From assembly GCF_001685025.1 (NCBI RefSeq), contig NZ_MAYU01000021.1, forward strand, positions 372,001-436,000: a DNA stretch of 64,000 bases, given 5' to 3'. Below the pieces are notes generated by a model, which did not search any database, was not told where the DNA came from, and saw only the letters and a list, made by a program, of their open reading frames with translations. Every line of letters starts with the position of its first letter. Position 1 is the first letter of the stretch. This DNA comes from Bacillus sp. FJAT-27225. Its GTDB lineage: Bacteria; Bacillota; Bacilli; Bacillales; Cytobacillaceae. Below, one piece after another: positions 26,693 through 34,224 of the stretch. The translations under genes were made by a program, and so were the position numbers.

Positions 26693-27364
26693 TTACTTTG
26701 CAACATAGATGATTTCCGGATAGTCATCGGCAATGATGTCCACACTTCTCGGCACCTTCAAATAAAAGATAAAATTACTACTCATGATTGAATGATTCAT
26801 ATACCTTTCATTTGTAAATTGCCGGGCCGGGAAGCCATTATTAACAATGGACAGATAGATGGCTTGATTCGTATTTTGAAGTTTTAAACGATCTTCCTGT
26901 AATGTAAAGCTGGCAGACTGAAGCGAAGAAGTAAAATCCCAATCATCTACTATGAGGGTACCATTAAAAGTATAGACTTCTATTTTGTTTCCCTGGCGAT
27001 CTGTTTTTTCGATGAATATCGATGCCCCTTCAATGGTAGTCGGGATGTTTAACGTGTCATACTGATAATTTTCAATGGTTTCATGCTTGATGATTTGCTC
27101 TTTATCAATTTGCTCAAGTTTACCGTAACGAAGCTTTTCGTATAAATCAAAATGGGCTTTGTCGGCTTGGATATTGCGAACCCGTTTCTCTTCCAATGGT
27201 ACATCTCTTAAAAAAGGCGCGATAACCGTTGCAAGGGTCAGTATTCCCACATACACGATCAAAAACCAGTGAGTAATCTTAAAGTGGATAATTCTTTTTT
27301 TACCAGATGAGGCGATTAATCCAGAAATTAGAACAATCAAAAGGATAAGAATAAGGAAGTTCAT
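26693..27364 (-). CDS. Uncharacterised membrane-anchored protein of the ABC operon
   Basis: This 223-residue protein has two N-terminal membrane segments (about 2-18 and 30-50) and an outside domain that looks beta-rich (YTFNGTLIVDDWDF, YLSIVNNGFPARQF). No family is recognised. Its ATG overlaps the stop of the permease-like gene in ATGA, so it belongs to the four-gene unit and may be an accessory subunit of the transporter. Confidence 0.65.
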   Translation of the reverse strand: MNFLILILLIVLISGLIASSGKKRIIHFKITHWFLIVYVGILTLATVIAPFLRDVPLEEKRVRNIQADKAHFDLYEKLRYGKLEQIDKEQIIKHETIENYQYDTLNIPTTIEGASIFIEKTDRQGNKIEVYTFNGTLIVDDWDFTSSLQSASFTLQEDRLKLQNTNQAIYLSIVNNGFPARQFTNERYMNHSIMSSNFIFYLKVPRSVDIIADDYPEIIYVAK

Positions 27365-28101
27365 TTCCTCACCTCCATCCGATTAAATAACACTACCCCT
27401 GCGCTGTAAAACAAACCAGCTGTTATTAATGCTTTCAGGGTGAACAAGGACAGGCTTTTTTCCTGAACATAAAACTGGACTAATTCAATGGTGCCAGTAA
27501 AGTTAATCAACGTATTTAAGTAAGTAAATCCAATAACGATGAACGGTATCAAAAATAGAAACAGCTTGCTGATTTGCCCCAATGAACTAATGAAATAACC
27601 TACCGAGCTTATGAGTATAAGGTAGAGGAATGTTCCCCCTATTGAGGTGATGAGCCCTTCCGCCCCATTCGCCGCCGTGTATACTTCTTTTTCAAAGAAG
27701 AGATAAACGAGAACATTTAGTAGATTGCTAGTAAGGTTGGCTGTGATGCTCGCTAGAAGGCCCGCCACTGCTAAAAAAAGGATATTTGAAATGCTGCTGC
27801 TTAAACGATTTGTGATAAAGGTGAAATCCTGTTCCCGGTTGGCCCTCGTATTGACGGTTATCGCTGTTACAAACGCCCACATAAGAGTAAAGCCAATCAC
27901 AACATCGGCGGAATAATACTTAACCGTGACAGATAATCCATCGCCGGACATGCCAGAAGACCCAACGCCTCCTATTGAAAAAAGTAATCCAAGGATCTGA
28001 ATGCCGACCATGGCGCTAAACGCATCAATGTTTGCCTTCAATTTATGAAAAAATTGTTTCTTGATCGCCTCGCTTAAATTAATTTTCGTTAAAGACATCA
28101 T
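27361..28101 (-). CDS. ABC transporter membrane subunit (YtrC/D-like)
   Basis: This 246-residue protein has about six membrane helices and no enzyme motif. It starts at ATG 28101 (or 28098), overlapping the end of the ATPase gene by about 23 bp. The overlap and the GntR-ATPase-membrane order match YtrA/YhcF-type operons, where such a protein is the permease. The substrate is unknown; cell-wall stress or antimicrobial export is usual for the class. Confidence 0.72.
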   Translation of the reverse strand: MMSLTKINLSEAIKKQFFHKLKANIDAFSAMVGIQILGLLFSIGGVGSSGMSGDGLSVTVKYYSADVVIGFTLMWAFVTAITVNTRANREQDFTFITNRLSSSISNILFLAVAGLLASITANLTSNLLNVLVYLFFEKEVYTAANGAEGLITSIGGTFLYLILISSVGYFISSLGQISKLFLFLIPFIVIGFTYLNTLINFTGTIELVQFYVQEKSLSLFTLKALITAGLFYSAGVVLFNRMEVRK

Positions 28102-28981
28102 CAATCCCGCCTTTCCGGTCATTTGTAAGATAGACAAATAGATCACTTGTACTGACGGGCTTGAACTCGATTCCTGTATAATGCAGACCATTCAATTCAG
28201 CTTCAGTAAATTCATTCCGGACGACTGCGGCGGCTGTTCCAGCTCCGAACAATTTTTGATGTATCACTTCTTTTTCTAAACATATTTTCTCGACAAGCTC
28301 CCTGCTTCCGCGCAATTCGATTGCCCACTCCTTTAAGTCGGCAACAGGCAAATGGAGCAAAGCTCTTCCGCTTTGTATAAACAGAATATCCTCCAGGATA
28401 TCCTCAATCTCCTCAAGGTGATGGCTTGAGAGTATAATTGTCCGCGGGTGTGCAATATAATCCTTCAGCAAAGCCCGGTAAAAGTCCTTCCGGGTTGCTT
28501 CATCCATACCGGTCGTTGGCTCATCAAACATTGTAAGCGGGCATCGGGAGGCAATCCCAATAATCGCGTTGAAAGTACTTGTTTTTCCTTTTGAAAGGCG
28601 GGTGTGGTAATTTTTCGGGTCAAACGAGAAATAAGTGAACAGCCGCCTCGCGAGGCCTGCATCCCAATTTGGATAAAAACGTCCTGCCTCTTCAAGAATT
28701 TCCCCGAGCGGCAGCGCTGATGGAAACACCATCTTGTCATCTATAAAAATAGAATTAGCAGATACAGTCAGGCTGTTGAATGGTTTTTCCGAAAAGACCT
28801 TCAGGCTGCCTGAGGTCGGTTTCAGTAAACCCGCAATCAATTTAAGGAGCGTCGTTTTTCCTGCACCATTGCGGCCTACAAGTCCGGTTATTGTATTTTC
28901 GCCAATTGAGAATGATATTCCATCCAAGGCTTTTTTTCGTAAAAAGGATTTTGAGATCGTGTTGCACTCGATTATTTTCAT
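28079..28981 (-). CDS. ABC transporter ATP-binding protein (YtrB-like)
   Basis: This 300-residue ATPase has Walker A GRNGAGKTT, Walker B PLTMFDEPTTGMD with the catalytic Glu, and the H-loop in ILSSHHLEE. The signature position reads LSKGK rather than LSGGQ, common in this subclass. About 90 C-terminal residues extend beyond the core. The ATG overlaps the regulator stop (ATGA), so translation is coupled. Confidence 0.87.
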   Translation of the reverse strand: MKIIECNTISKSFLRKKALDGISFSIGENTITGLVGRNGAGKTTLLKLIAGLLKPTSGSLKVFSEKPFNSLTVSANSIFIDDKMVFPSALPLGEILEEAGRFYPNWDAGLARRLFTYFSFDPKNYHTRLSKGKTSTFNAIIGIASRCPLTMFDEPTTGMDEATRKDFYRALLKDYIAHPRTIILSSHHLEEIEDILEDILFIQSGRALLHLPVADLKEWAIELRGSRELVEKICLEKEVIHQKLFGAGTAAAVVRNEFTEAELNGLHYTGIEFKPVSTSDLFVYLTNDRKGGIDDVFNEN

Positions 28982-29385
28982 CTTTCTCCCTCCCCAGCCT
29001 CTGCAGATTCAATCATTTGAATGAGTTCTTTTTTTCCGATATGAAGCCTGTTTGCCTCCATAACTAAATCATGGACGAGCCGTTTTAGCGTCTGGTTCTT
29101 CCTTTTAGCAATAATTGCTTCTTTCGCCCCTTCTGCAACAAACATCCCAAGCCCCCGCTTTTTGTATAGAATCTTTTCGTCAGCCAATAAGGCCAGCCCC
29201 TTTGCAGCTGTAGCCGGATTAATCGTATACATCTCAGCCAGCTGATACTGGGAATACACTTTCTCATCTTCTTGAAGGTGTCCACTGATTATTTCCGATT
29301 CAATCCAATCGGCAATTTGGACATAAATCGGCTTCATACTGTCCGTGTTTAAAATAGGAATCAACTCCTTTTCAACACAGTGCAT
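28978..29385 (-). CDS. YtrA/YhcF-type GntR family repressor
   Basis: This protein of 125-135 residues has an N-terminal winged HTH (MKPIYVQIADWIESEI...YQLAEMYTINPATAAKGL) and a short helical dimerisation tail, the YtrA subfamily. It should repress its own ABC operon. The start is unusual: ATG 29385 has no SD and lies about 21 nt after the predicted transcription start, whereas AAAAGGAG (29365-29372) sits 9 nt before an ATT codon at 29353-29355. Use of ATT would give a 125-residue protein that aligns with the family N-terminus. Confidence 0.85.
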   Translation of the reverse strand: MHCVEKELIPILNTDSMKPIYVQIADWIESEIISGHLQEDEKVYSQYQLAEMYTINPATAAKGLALLADEKILYKKRGLGMFVAEGAKEAIIAKRKNQTLKRLVHDLVMEANRLHIGKKELIQMIESAEAGEGER

Positions 29386-29386
29386 T

Positions 29387-29406
29387 AGTGTAGTAATGTA
29401 CTATGT
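29387..29406. promoter_or_regulatory. Candidate operator of the YtrA-type repressor
   Basis: The palindrome GTAGTA-ATG-TACTAT, extended by GT on each side, covers the predicted transcription start of the operon. Palindromic sites near the start are typical for autoregulated YtrA-type repressors. Confidence 0.6.
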
Positions 29407-29412
29407 AATTTT

Positions 29413-29441
29413 ATGATATATTTTCTAGAAGTGGAAGTCAA
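29413..29441 (-). promoter_or_regulatory. Promoter of the GntR/ABC operon
   Basis: On the minus strand TTGACT (29436-29441) and TATCAT (29413-29418) are 17 bp apart. The leader is short, and the operator-like palindrome lies immediately downstream. Confidence 0.75.
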
Positions 29442-29465
29442 TCATAAGTTGTAAAATAATACAAA

Positions 29466-29495
29466 AAAGCAGCTATCCAGTAATGGAAAGCTGCC
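29466..29495 (-). terminator. Terminator of the lysozyme-family gene
   Basis: On the minus strand GGCAGCTTTCCA...TGGATAGCTGC is followed by TTTTTTG, just after the gene end at 29506. Confidence 0.8.
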
Positions 29496-29505
29496 TACGG
29501 TTTTT

Positions 29506-30162
29506 TTAATTTAAGGTTAATTTTTCAAACGAGCTAGCAAAGGTTCGGATATTGGCCATTACTTTAGTGGTGTAGGTGAAATCTCCATAGCAATACGGAT
29601 AGCGGAAGTTATTCTTGTCTCCGCCGCAATTATAGGTAGTTGGATTCTTTTGGACCTGCAGATAGGAATATTCCTTGGCAAGCTCCTCTTTATGTTTGCC
29701 GCCTCTGTTGGCTACATAATCAATATAGCCAAGCCCCATATTATAGGCCTGGATGATAGTGGGCAAATCCACATTCTTTTTTTCCCCATACTCGACCGCC
29801 TGCCTGAAATGCTTTATTCCCTGGCGGATACTTTGTTCAGGATCTTCGATTTCATTCGGAGCAAGGCCGGCCGATTCGGATGACTGCATCGGGTCGCCGC
29901 CCTTGCCCTTACTTTCCTGCTGCATAACAGCGGCCAATACGGGAGTATACTCTTCAAGATTTTGTTTTTGCAGCTCTTCGTGCAGAACTGGAATGTACCG
30001 TTCTACATTGCCGGTAAAGAGGTTTGTTTCCACGTAGTTCCCTATGGAAAACAATTGGTCTTTCATTGCAAACAAAATGGCTGCCCCCGCCAGGATGATG
30101 AGTAAATTCACATTCCGGCGAAGTTGGGTTCTTTTTTTGGATATCGTTCGTTTCTTCTTCAT
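29506..30162 (-). CDS. Lysozyme-family (CwlT N-domain-like) muramidase
   Basis: This 218-residue protein has an N-terminal signal anchor (about 20-40) and a goose-lysozyme/SLT-like domain. The catalytic Glu is in AVMQQESKG, followed by MQSSESAG, IIQAYNMGLGYIDYV, and a C-terminal region with two Cys (YNCGG...YPYCYGD). It would cleave glycan strands outside the membrane. The start is uncertain: ATG 30162 has GGGG upstream, while ATG 30183 has no SD. It is monocistronic and not part of an ICE as CwlT is. Confidence 0.82.
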   Translation of the reverse strand: MKKKRTISKKRTQLRRNVNLLIILAGAAILFAMKDQLFSIGNYVETNLFTGNVERYIPVLHEELQKQNLEEYTPVLAAVMQQESKGKGGDPMQSSESAGLAPNEIEDPEQSIRQGIKHFRQAVEYGEKKNVDLPTIIQAYNMGLGYIDYVANRGGKHKEELAKEYSYLQVQKNPTTYNCGGDKNNFRYPYCYGDFTYTTKVMANIRTFASSFEKLTLN

Positions 30163-30183
30163 TGCCATCCCCATGTCTGTCAT

Positions 30184-30590
30184 TCTATGTTTCTATTATA
30201 ATGAAAATCCGTTGTAGGGAACAGGCAAAACCCCTACATCAATAATTACCAAAAGATAGAATCAAAAGTAACACTTCACAGACTCATCGGGTATCCGATG
30301 GTTTTAAGTGTTTTTCCGAGATTTCTAGATGCTTATCCGAGAAAATTTAAATATTTCCGAGTGTTTACTTCATATATCCGAGAATTCCACAATTCAGACA
30401 CATGTGGTTACACTTTAACACCACCAAGTGAGCGTGAACCGTATCATTTACCCACTTCTCTTGCCCCGCTATCCTCATAGTAAAGATATCTCACAATTTT
30501 ATCGACTGACTTGTATAAACTTTTTTATCCCTTTATTGACAATTGCTTTTTGACTCATTTGCGATGCAACAAAATTCCATCCAAAAAAAA
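30184..30590. other. Gene-free interval with a phased repeat array
   Basis: About 400 bp with no supportable gene. It holds a TATAAT near 30195-30200 on the minus strand (muramidase promoter) and a five-unit TATCCGAGA-like array at 30291-30386. The remainder is AT-rich and featureless. Confidence 0.6.
30291..30386. repeat. 21-bp-phased TATCCGAGA array (five units)
   Basis: TCCGA cores start at 30294, 30315, 30336, 30356 and 30377, so intervals are 21, 21, 20 and 21 bp. Most are embedded in TATCCGAGA or TTTCCGAGA. Sequence between cores is not conserved, so the periodicity itself appears to be what is kept. Confidence 0.7.
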
Positions 30591-30616
30591 CCGCCGCACT
30601 CATTGAGTACGGCGGC
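30584..30616 (-). terminator. Terminator of the 61-aa membrane protein gene
   Basis: On the minus strand GCCGCCGTACTC-AAT-GAGTGCGGCGG is followed by eight T. Confidence 0.9.
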
Positions 30617-30624
30617 CTAATATC

Positions 30625-30810
30625 TCACCTGAAAATAGATAAAACCAGAATAAGCAAGGCACCGAGCCCCAGAAGTCCGAACAGAAAATACCCAATCAGC
30701 CTGATCGGTTTTGGCAGCTTGCTCCAGTCTGTACTAGCTGCATTAGCTGGATTTCCCTCAATTTTGTTGTAGTGGTCGATTACGTCATTGAATGGTTCCT
30801 TTTCATTCAT
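30625..30810 (-). CDS. Small single-pass membrane protein
   Basis: This 61-residue protein has a hydrophilic acidic N-terminal half (MNEKEPFNDVIDHYNKIEG) and a C-terminal membrane helix (LIGYFLFGLLGLGALLILVL). It is a tail-anchored arrangement with no known family that I can name. The start ATG 30810 has AAGGGG 8 nt upstream. A strong terminator follows, which supports a real monocistronic gene. Confidence 0.65.
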   Translation of the reverse strand: MNEKEPFNDVIDHYNKIEGNPANAASTDWSKLPKPIRLIGYFLFGLLGLGALLILVLSIFR

Positions 30811-30863
30811 CACCGCCACCCCTTACCTGCATTTTAACATATTATGGAATAAACTTAAACGCT

Positions 30864-31079
30864 ATAAAGTGAAACTTCCATCAGCGATTTTCGCTAATGA
30901 TTAGCCCCATTCTACTGCCGCTAATTCGCCAAAGTACGGCGATTAAGCGGCACTATGAATCCGATTGGTTCAACTAAGCCGCTGAAAGGCACAGCGGCAA
31001 GTTTCACTGTATCTCACAAATCGGGCATTTAGGGACAGTTGCTTCCGAAAGAGGCTTACTGTCCCTTAATGCGGGATAA
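30864..31079 (+). repeat. Composite palindromic repeat, full copy 2 (upstream of opuFA)
   Basis: It begins ATAAAGTGAAACTTCC and ends TTAATGCGGGATA. The hairpins GCCGCTAATTCGCC/GGCGATTAAGCGGC, GCCGCTG/CAGCGGC and GGGACAGT/ACTGTCCC are intact. It ends about 90 bp before opuFA and is in direct orientation with the copy following opuFB. Confidence 0.85.
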
Positions 31080-31101
31080 AACTTTCACTCTTTCCGAACC
31101 T

Positions 31102-31128
31102 ACAACTTTTATGATATAATGAAGTTGT
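31102..31128 (+). promoter_or_regulatory. opuF promoter -10 within an inverted repeat
   Basis: TATAAT at 31115-31120 lies between ACAACTT (31102-31108) and AAGTTGT (31122-31128), perfect inverted half-sites 20 bp apart centre to centre. A clear -35 is lacking, suggesting an activated or osmotically tuned promoter. The site is a candidate operator for the adjacent BusR-like regulator. Confidence 0.55.
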
Positions 31129-31167
31129 TACTTTAGAGAAAGAAAGATTATTATAAGGGGGAAAAAG

Positions 31168-32292
31168 ATGATTACGTTCGAAAACATTATAAAAAGCTAT
31201 GGAAAACGGCCAGTCATCGACAATTTCAATCTTGAAATTGATTCTGGAGAACTGGTTGTTTTTATTGGCCCGAGTGGCTGCGGAAAAACCACTTTGCTAA
31301 AGATGGTCAACCGCCTGATCGAGCCAAGCTCAGGAAAAATCTACATAAAAGGGAAGGATATTTCGACGATTGACCCGATTGAATTACGACGGAACATTGG
31401 GTATGTCATCCAAAGTACTGGTCTGTTTCCGCATATGACAATCAGAGAAAATCTCGAATTAATTCCCAAACTCAAAGGTGAAGATCCCGAAGCGATTCAA
31501 ACGAAAACAGAAAACTTAATGGACCTTGTTGGACTAAATCCAGAAGAATTCCTCGACCGTTATCCAAAAGAATTGAGTGGCGGACAGCAGCAGCGTGTCG
31601 GCGTTGCCCGTGCATTCTCCACAGATTCAGAAATCATCCTGATGGACGAGCCTTTCAGTGCGCTCGACCCCGTAACAAGAAGCTCCCTCCAGGAAGAACT
31701 GTTCAATATGCAAAAAGAATTGAACAAAACCATTATCTTCGTCACCCATGACATGGACGAGGCTTATAAAATTGCCGATAAAATCTGCCTATTGAAAGAT
31801 GGCCATATTTTGCAATACGACACTCCGGAAAACATTTTGAAAAATCCGGCTTCCGAATTTGTTGAGAACTTCCTTGGCAAGCGAAGGGTCTGGAACAATC
31901 CCGAAGTCCTGAAGGCAGAGGACATCATGATTCCTTATCCAGTCAAGGTATCTCCTAAACGGAATGTACTCCAGGCTGTTGAAATTATGAAAGAAAACAA
32001 AGTCGACAGCTTGATGGTAACCGACCGTGACCTGACTCTAATTGGACTTGTTACATTGAAGGATCTAAAAATGGTGGACCGTAACAAGTTAATCGGCGAA
32101 GTTATGGAACGCACCATCCATTCCGTTTACGATGATGCAGACTTAATCTCTGTACTAAAAGTAATGAACGAACGTAAAATCGGCTATCTGCCGGTTGTAA
32201 ATGAAGCTGGAAAACTGAGCGGCTTAATTACTCGAAGCAGTATCCTGTCCGCCCTCAGCACCCAGCTGATTGACCTGGAGGTGGCATTTTAA
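31168..32292 (+). CDS. opuFA: OpuF osmoprotectant ABC transporter, ATPase OpuFA
   Basis: This 374-residue ATPase energises compatible-solute uptake. Walker A is GPSGCGKTT, the signature LSGGQQQR, Walker B ILMDEPFSALD, and the H-loop FVTHDMDEA. Two CBS repeats fill about 255-370 (MIPYPVKVSPKRNV...; LPVVNEAGKLSGLITRSS), as in OpuCA-type subunits, where they sense ionic strength or c-di-AMP. The SD AAGGGGG precedes ATG 31168, and the stop overlaps the opuFB start (TAATG). Confidence 0.92.
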   Translation: MITFENIIKSYGKRPVIDNFNLEIDSGELVVFIGPSGCGKTTLLKMVNRLIEPSSGKIYIKGKDISTIDPIELRRNIGYVIQSTGLFPHMTIRENLELIPKLKGEDPEAIQTKTENLMDLVGLNPEEFLDRYPKELSGGQQQRVGVARAFSTDSEIILMDEPFSALDPVTRSSLQEELFNMQKELNKTIIFVTHDMDEAYKIADKICLLKDGHILQYDTPENILKNPASEFVENFLGKRRVWNNPEVLKAEDIMIPYPVKVSPKRNVLQAVEIMKENKVDSLMVTDRDLTLIGLVTLKDLKMVDRNKLIGEVMERTIHSVYDDADLISVLKVMNERKIGYLPVVNEAGKLSGLITRSSILSALSTQLIDLEVAF

Positions 32293-33854
32293 TGGGTTCA
32301 TTTTTTGAGTATGTAAAAAATAATACGGGACAAATTCTTGATTTACTTGGCCAGCATATTTGGCTGAGCGTTTTCTCTGTTGCAATCGCAATTATTATTG
32401 GTGTTCCCCTCGGAATACTCATTTCAAGGAACAAACGTCTTTCAAAACCAATCATTGGAACAGCCAATGTCATCCAGGCTGTGCCAAGCCTGGCATTACT
32501 TGGTTTCCTAATCCCGGTTGTTGGAATTGGCAGTACTCCAGCCATTGTTATGGTTGTCTTGTACTCACTTCTTCCGATTGTTAAAAATACGTACACTGGG
32601 TTAACTACGATTGACCGTGATATTTTGGAAGCTGCAAGGGGAATTGGCTTAACAAATAGCCAAACGATGAGAAAAGTACAGCTTCCGCTCGCATTCCCGG
32701 TCATTATGGCAGGCGTGCGAATCTCGGCGGTTACAGCAGTGGGCTTAATGACGATTGCAGCATTTGTTGGTGCCGGCGGACTTGGATACCTTGTCTTTTC
32801 AGGTGTAACATCAGTTGACAATAATATGATACTCGCCGGTGCAATACCTGCATGTATTCTTGCCCTTTTAATTGATTTTGTAATTGGCAAGCTTGAAACG
32901 AAACTTTCCTATGAAACAAAGGCTCGCACTACTGCCAAGAAAACAAAACAATCTAAAACTAGAAGAATCTTAATCCCGGCTACTATCGCTGTTTTGGTTC
33001 TTGGCATCGGTACTTCATATTTATATAACAACGCCGCGGCAGGAGAAAAAATTACAATCGGCTCAAAGAACTTCGCCGAATCAATTATCCTCGGAAATAT
33101 GTTGGCAGACCTTGTTGAAGCTCATACAGATCTTGAAGTGGAACGAAAGCTCAATCTTGGCGGTACCCAGGTAGCCTTTAGCGCTCTTAGGACTGGTGAT
33201 ATTGATGCCTATGTTGAGTACACGGGAACAGCGCTTGTTTCCATGCTCAAAAAACCTGTGACAAACGATCCCGAAGAAGCCTTTTCAACTGTGAAGAAGG
33301 ATTTTTCGGAACAGTTCGATATTGCAACTCTTGATCAGCTTGGCTTTAACAATACGTATGTACTAGCTACTACTCAGGAAACCGCCGACAAATACGGAAT
33401 TGAATCGTTCTCCGATCTGGCAAAGATTAGCCAAGAGCTAACTGCCGGAACGACGATCGAATTTACAAACCGGCCTGATGGACTTCCGGGTCTCTTGGAA
33501 GCTTATAATATGGAGTTCGGCAATAGTAAAGCAGTAGATGGCGGCCTCCGCTATACAGCCATTCAAAGTGGCGAAACTCATGTGATTGATGCTTTTGCTA
33601 CAGACGGTTTACTTGAGGAATTCAAACTGAAAGTACTCGAAGATGATAAAGGCTTCTTCCCTCCTTATTATGCCGTCCCAATCGTAAGGGAAGATACATT
33701 GGAAAAATATCCTGAATTAGAGAAAGCGTTGAATATGCTAGCAGGAAAATTGAACGATGAAGCCATGAGGGAATTGAACAATAAAGTTGAAAGCCTTGAC
33801 CAGTCACCGGAAAAAGTAGCTAAAGAGTTTTTGGAGGAACAAGGCCTCATATAA
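32292..33854 (+). CDS. opuFB: OpuF permease fused to substrate-binding domain (OpuFB)
   Basis: This 520-residue protein fuses a permease (about 1-210) and a periplasmic-type binding domain (about 250-520). The permease has an EAA loop, EAARGIGLTNSQTMRKVQLP. A basic linker and an extra helix (RILIPATIAVLVLGIGTS) tether the OpuAC-like binding domain (ITIGSKNFAESIILGNM...) outside. Family OpuF imports glycine betaine and related solutes. Its TAA stop lies inside the first bases of a palindromic repeat, so the C-terminus was probably set by that insertion. Confidence 0.92.
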   Translation: MGSFFEYVKNNTGQILDLLGQHIWLSVFSVAIAIIIGVPLGILISRNKRLSKPIIGTANVIQAVPSLALLGFLIPVVGIGSTPAIVMVVLYSLLPIVKNTYTGLTTIDRDILEAARGIGLTNSQTMRKVQLPLAFPVIMAGVRISAVTAVGLMTIAAFVGAGGLGYLVFSGVTSVDNNMILAGAIPACILALLIDFVIGKLETKLSYETKARTTAKKTKQSKTRRILIPATIAVLVLGIGTSYLYNNAAAGEKITIGSKNFAESIILGNMLADLVEAHTDLEVERKLNLGGTQVAFSALRTGDIDAYVEYTGTALVSMLKKPVTNDPEEAFSTVKKDFSEQFDIATLDQLGFNNTYVLATTQETADKYGIESFSDLAKISQELTAGTTIEFTNRPDGLPGLLEAYNMEFGNSKAVDGGLRYTAIQSGETHVIDAFATDGLLEEFKLKVLEDDKGFFPPYYAVPIVREDTLEKYPELEKALNMLAGKLNDEAMRELNNKVESLDQSPEKVAKEFLEEQGLI

Positions 33855-34063
33855 AGTGAAACTTCCATCAGCTCTTTTGGCTGTTGGTTGTCCCGTTCTA
33901 TTGCCGTTAATTCGCCAAATTCCGGCGACTAAGCGGCACTACGAACCCGATTAGTTCAATTAAGCCGCTAAAAAACAGCGGCAAGTTTCATTGTATCTCA
34001 CCATTCGGTCATTTAGGGGCATTTGCTTCTGAAAGAAACTTACTGCCCGTTAATGCAGGATAA
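33851..34063 (+). repeat. Composite palindromic repeat, full copy 3 (downstream of opuFB)
   Basis: It begins ATAAAGTGAAACTTCC, where TAA is the opuFB stop, and ends TTAATGCAGGATA. It is more diverged than copies 1 and 2: CCCGATTAG against CCATTCGGT pair less well. It is in direct orientation with copy 2. Confidence 0.85.
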
Positions 34064-34070
34064 GAAAAAA

Positions 34071-34115
34071 CACCAGGTATTCGGAGGCTTACATCCCGTT
34101 ACCTGGTGTTTTTTT
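34071..34115. terminator. Terminator downstream of opuFB
   Basis: AACACCAGGTA...TACCTGGTGTT is an 11-bp perfect stem followed by TTTTTACT, and preceded by AAAAAA for the opposite strand. Confidence 0.85.
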
Positions 34116-34130
34116 ACTGTCTATCTCCAC

Positions 34131-34219
34131 AAGGAAAACTTCAAAGAATAATCATCGCAGAGATATGCGCATTTTGCCTGTCGCGAGGCGAGTTTTGCCT
34201 GTCACGAAGGCACTTCCGC
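34131..34219. repeat. Decayed relic of the 200-bp Bacillus repeat
   Basis: AAGGAAAACTTC...ATCGCAGAGATATGCGC...CCTGTCGCGAGGCG aligns with the 5' half of 16723-16924. The 3' half is missing. It lies next to the end of the BusR-like gene. Confidence 0.6.
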
Positions 34220-34224
34220 TTTTC

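Noticed and set aside
29506-30162. Integrative conjugative element suggested by a CwlT-like lysozyme domain
   Set aside because: No conjugation genes or NlpC/P60 domain accompany it; it is a single chromosomal muramidase-type gene.
32255-32890. 211-codon minus-strand open frame antisense to opuFB
   Set aside because: It is a shadow of a strongly conserved permease gene, rich in Thr/Ala/Pro/Ile with no family resemblance and no ribosome binding site.
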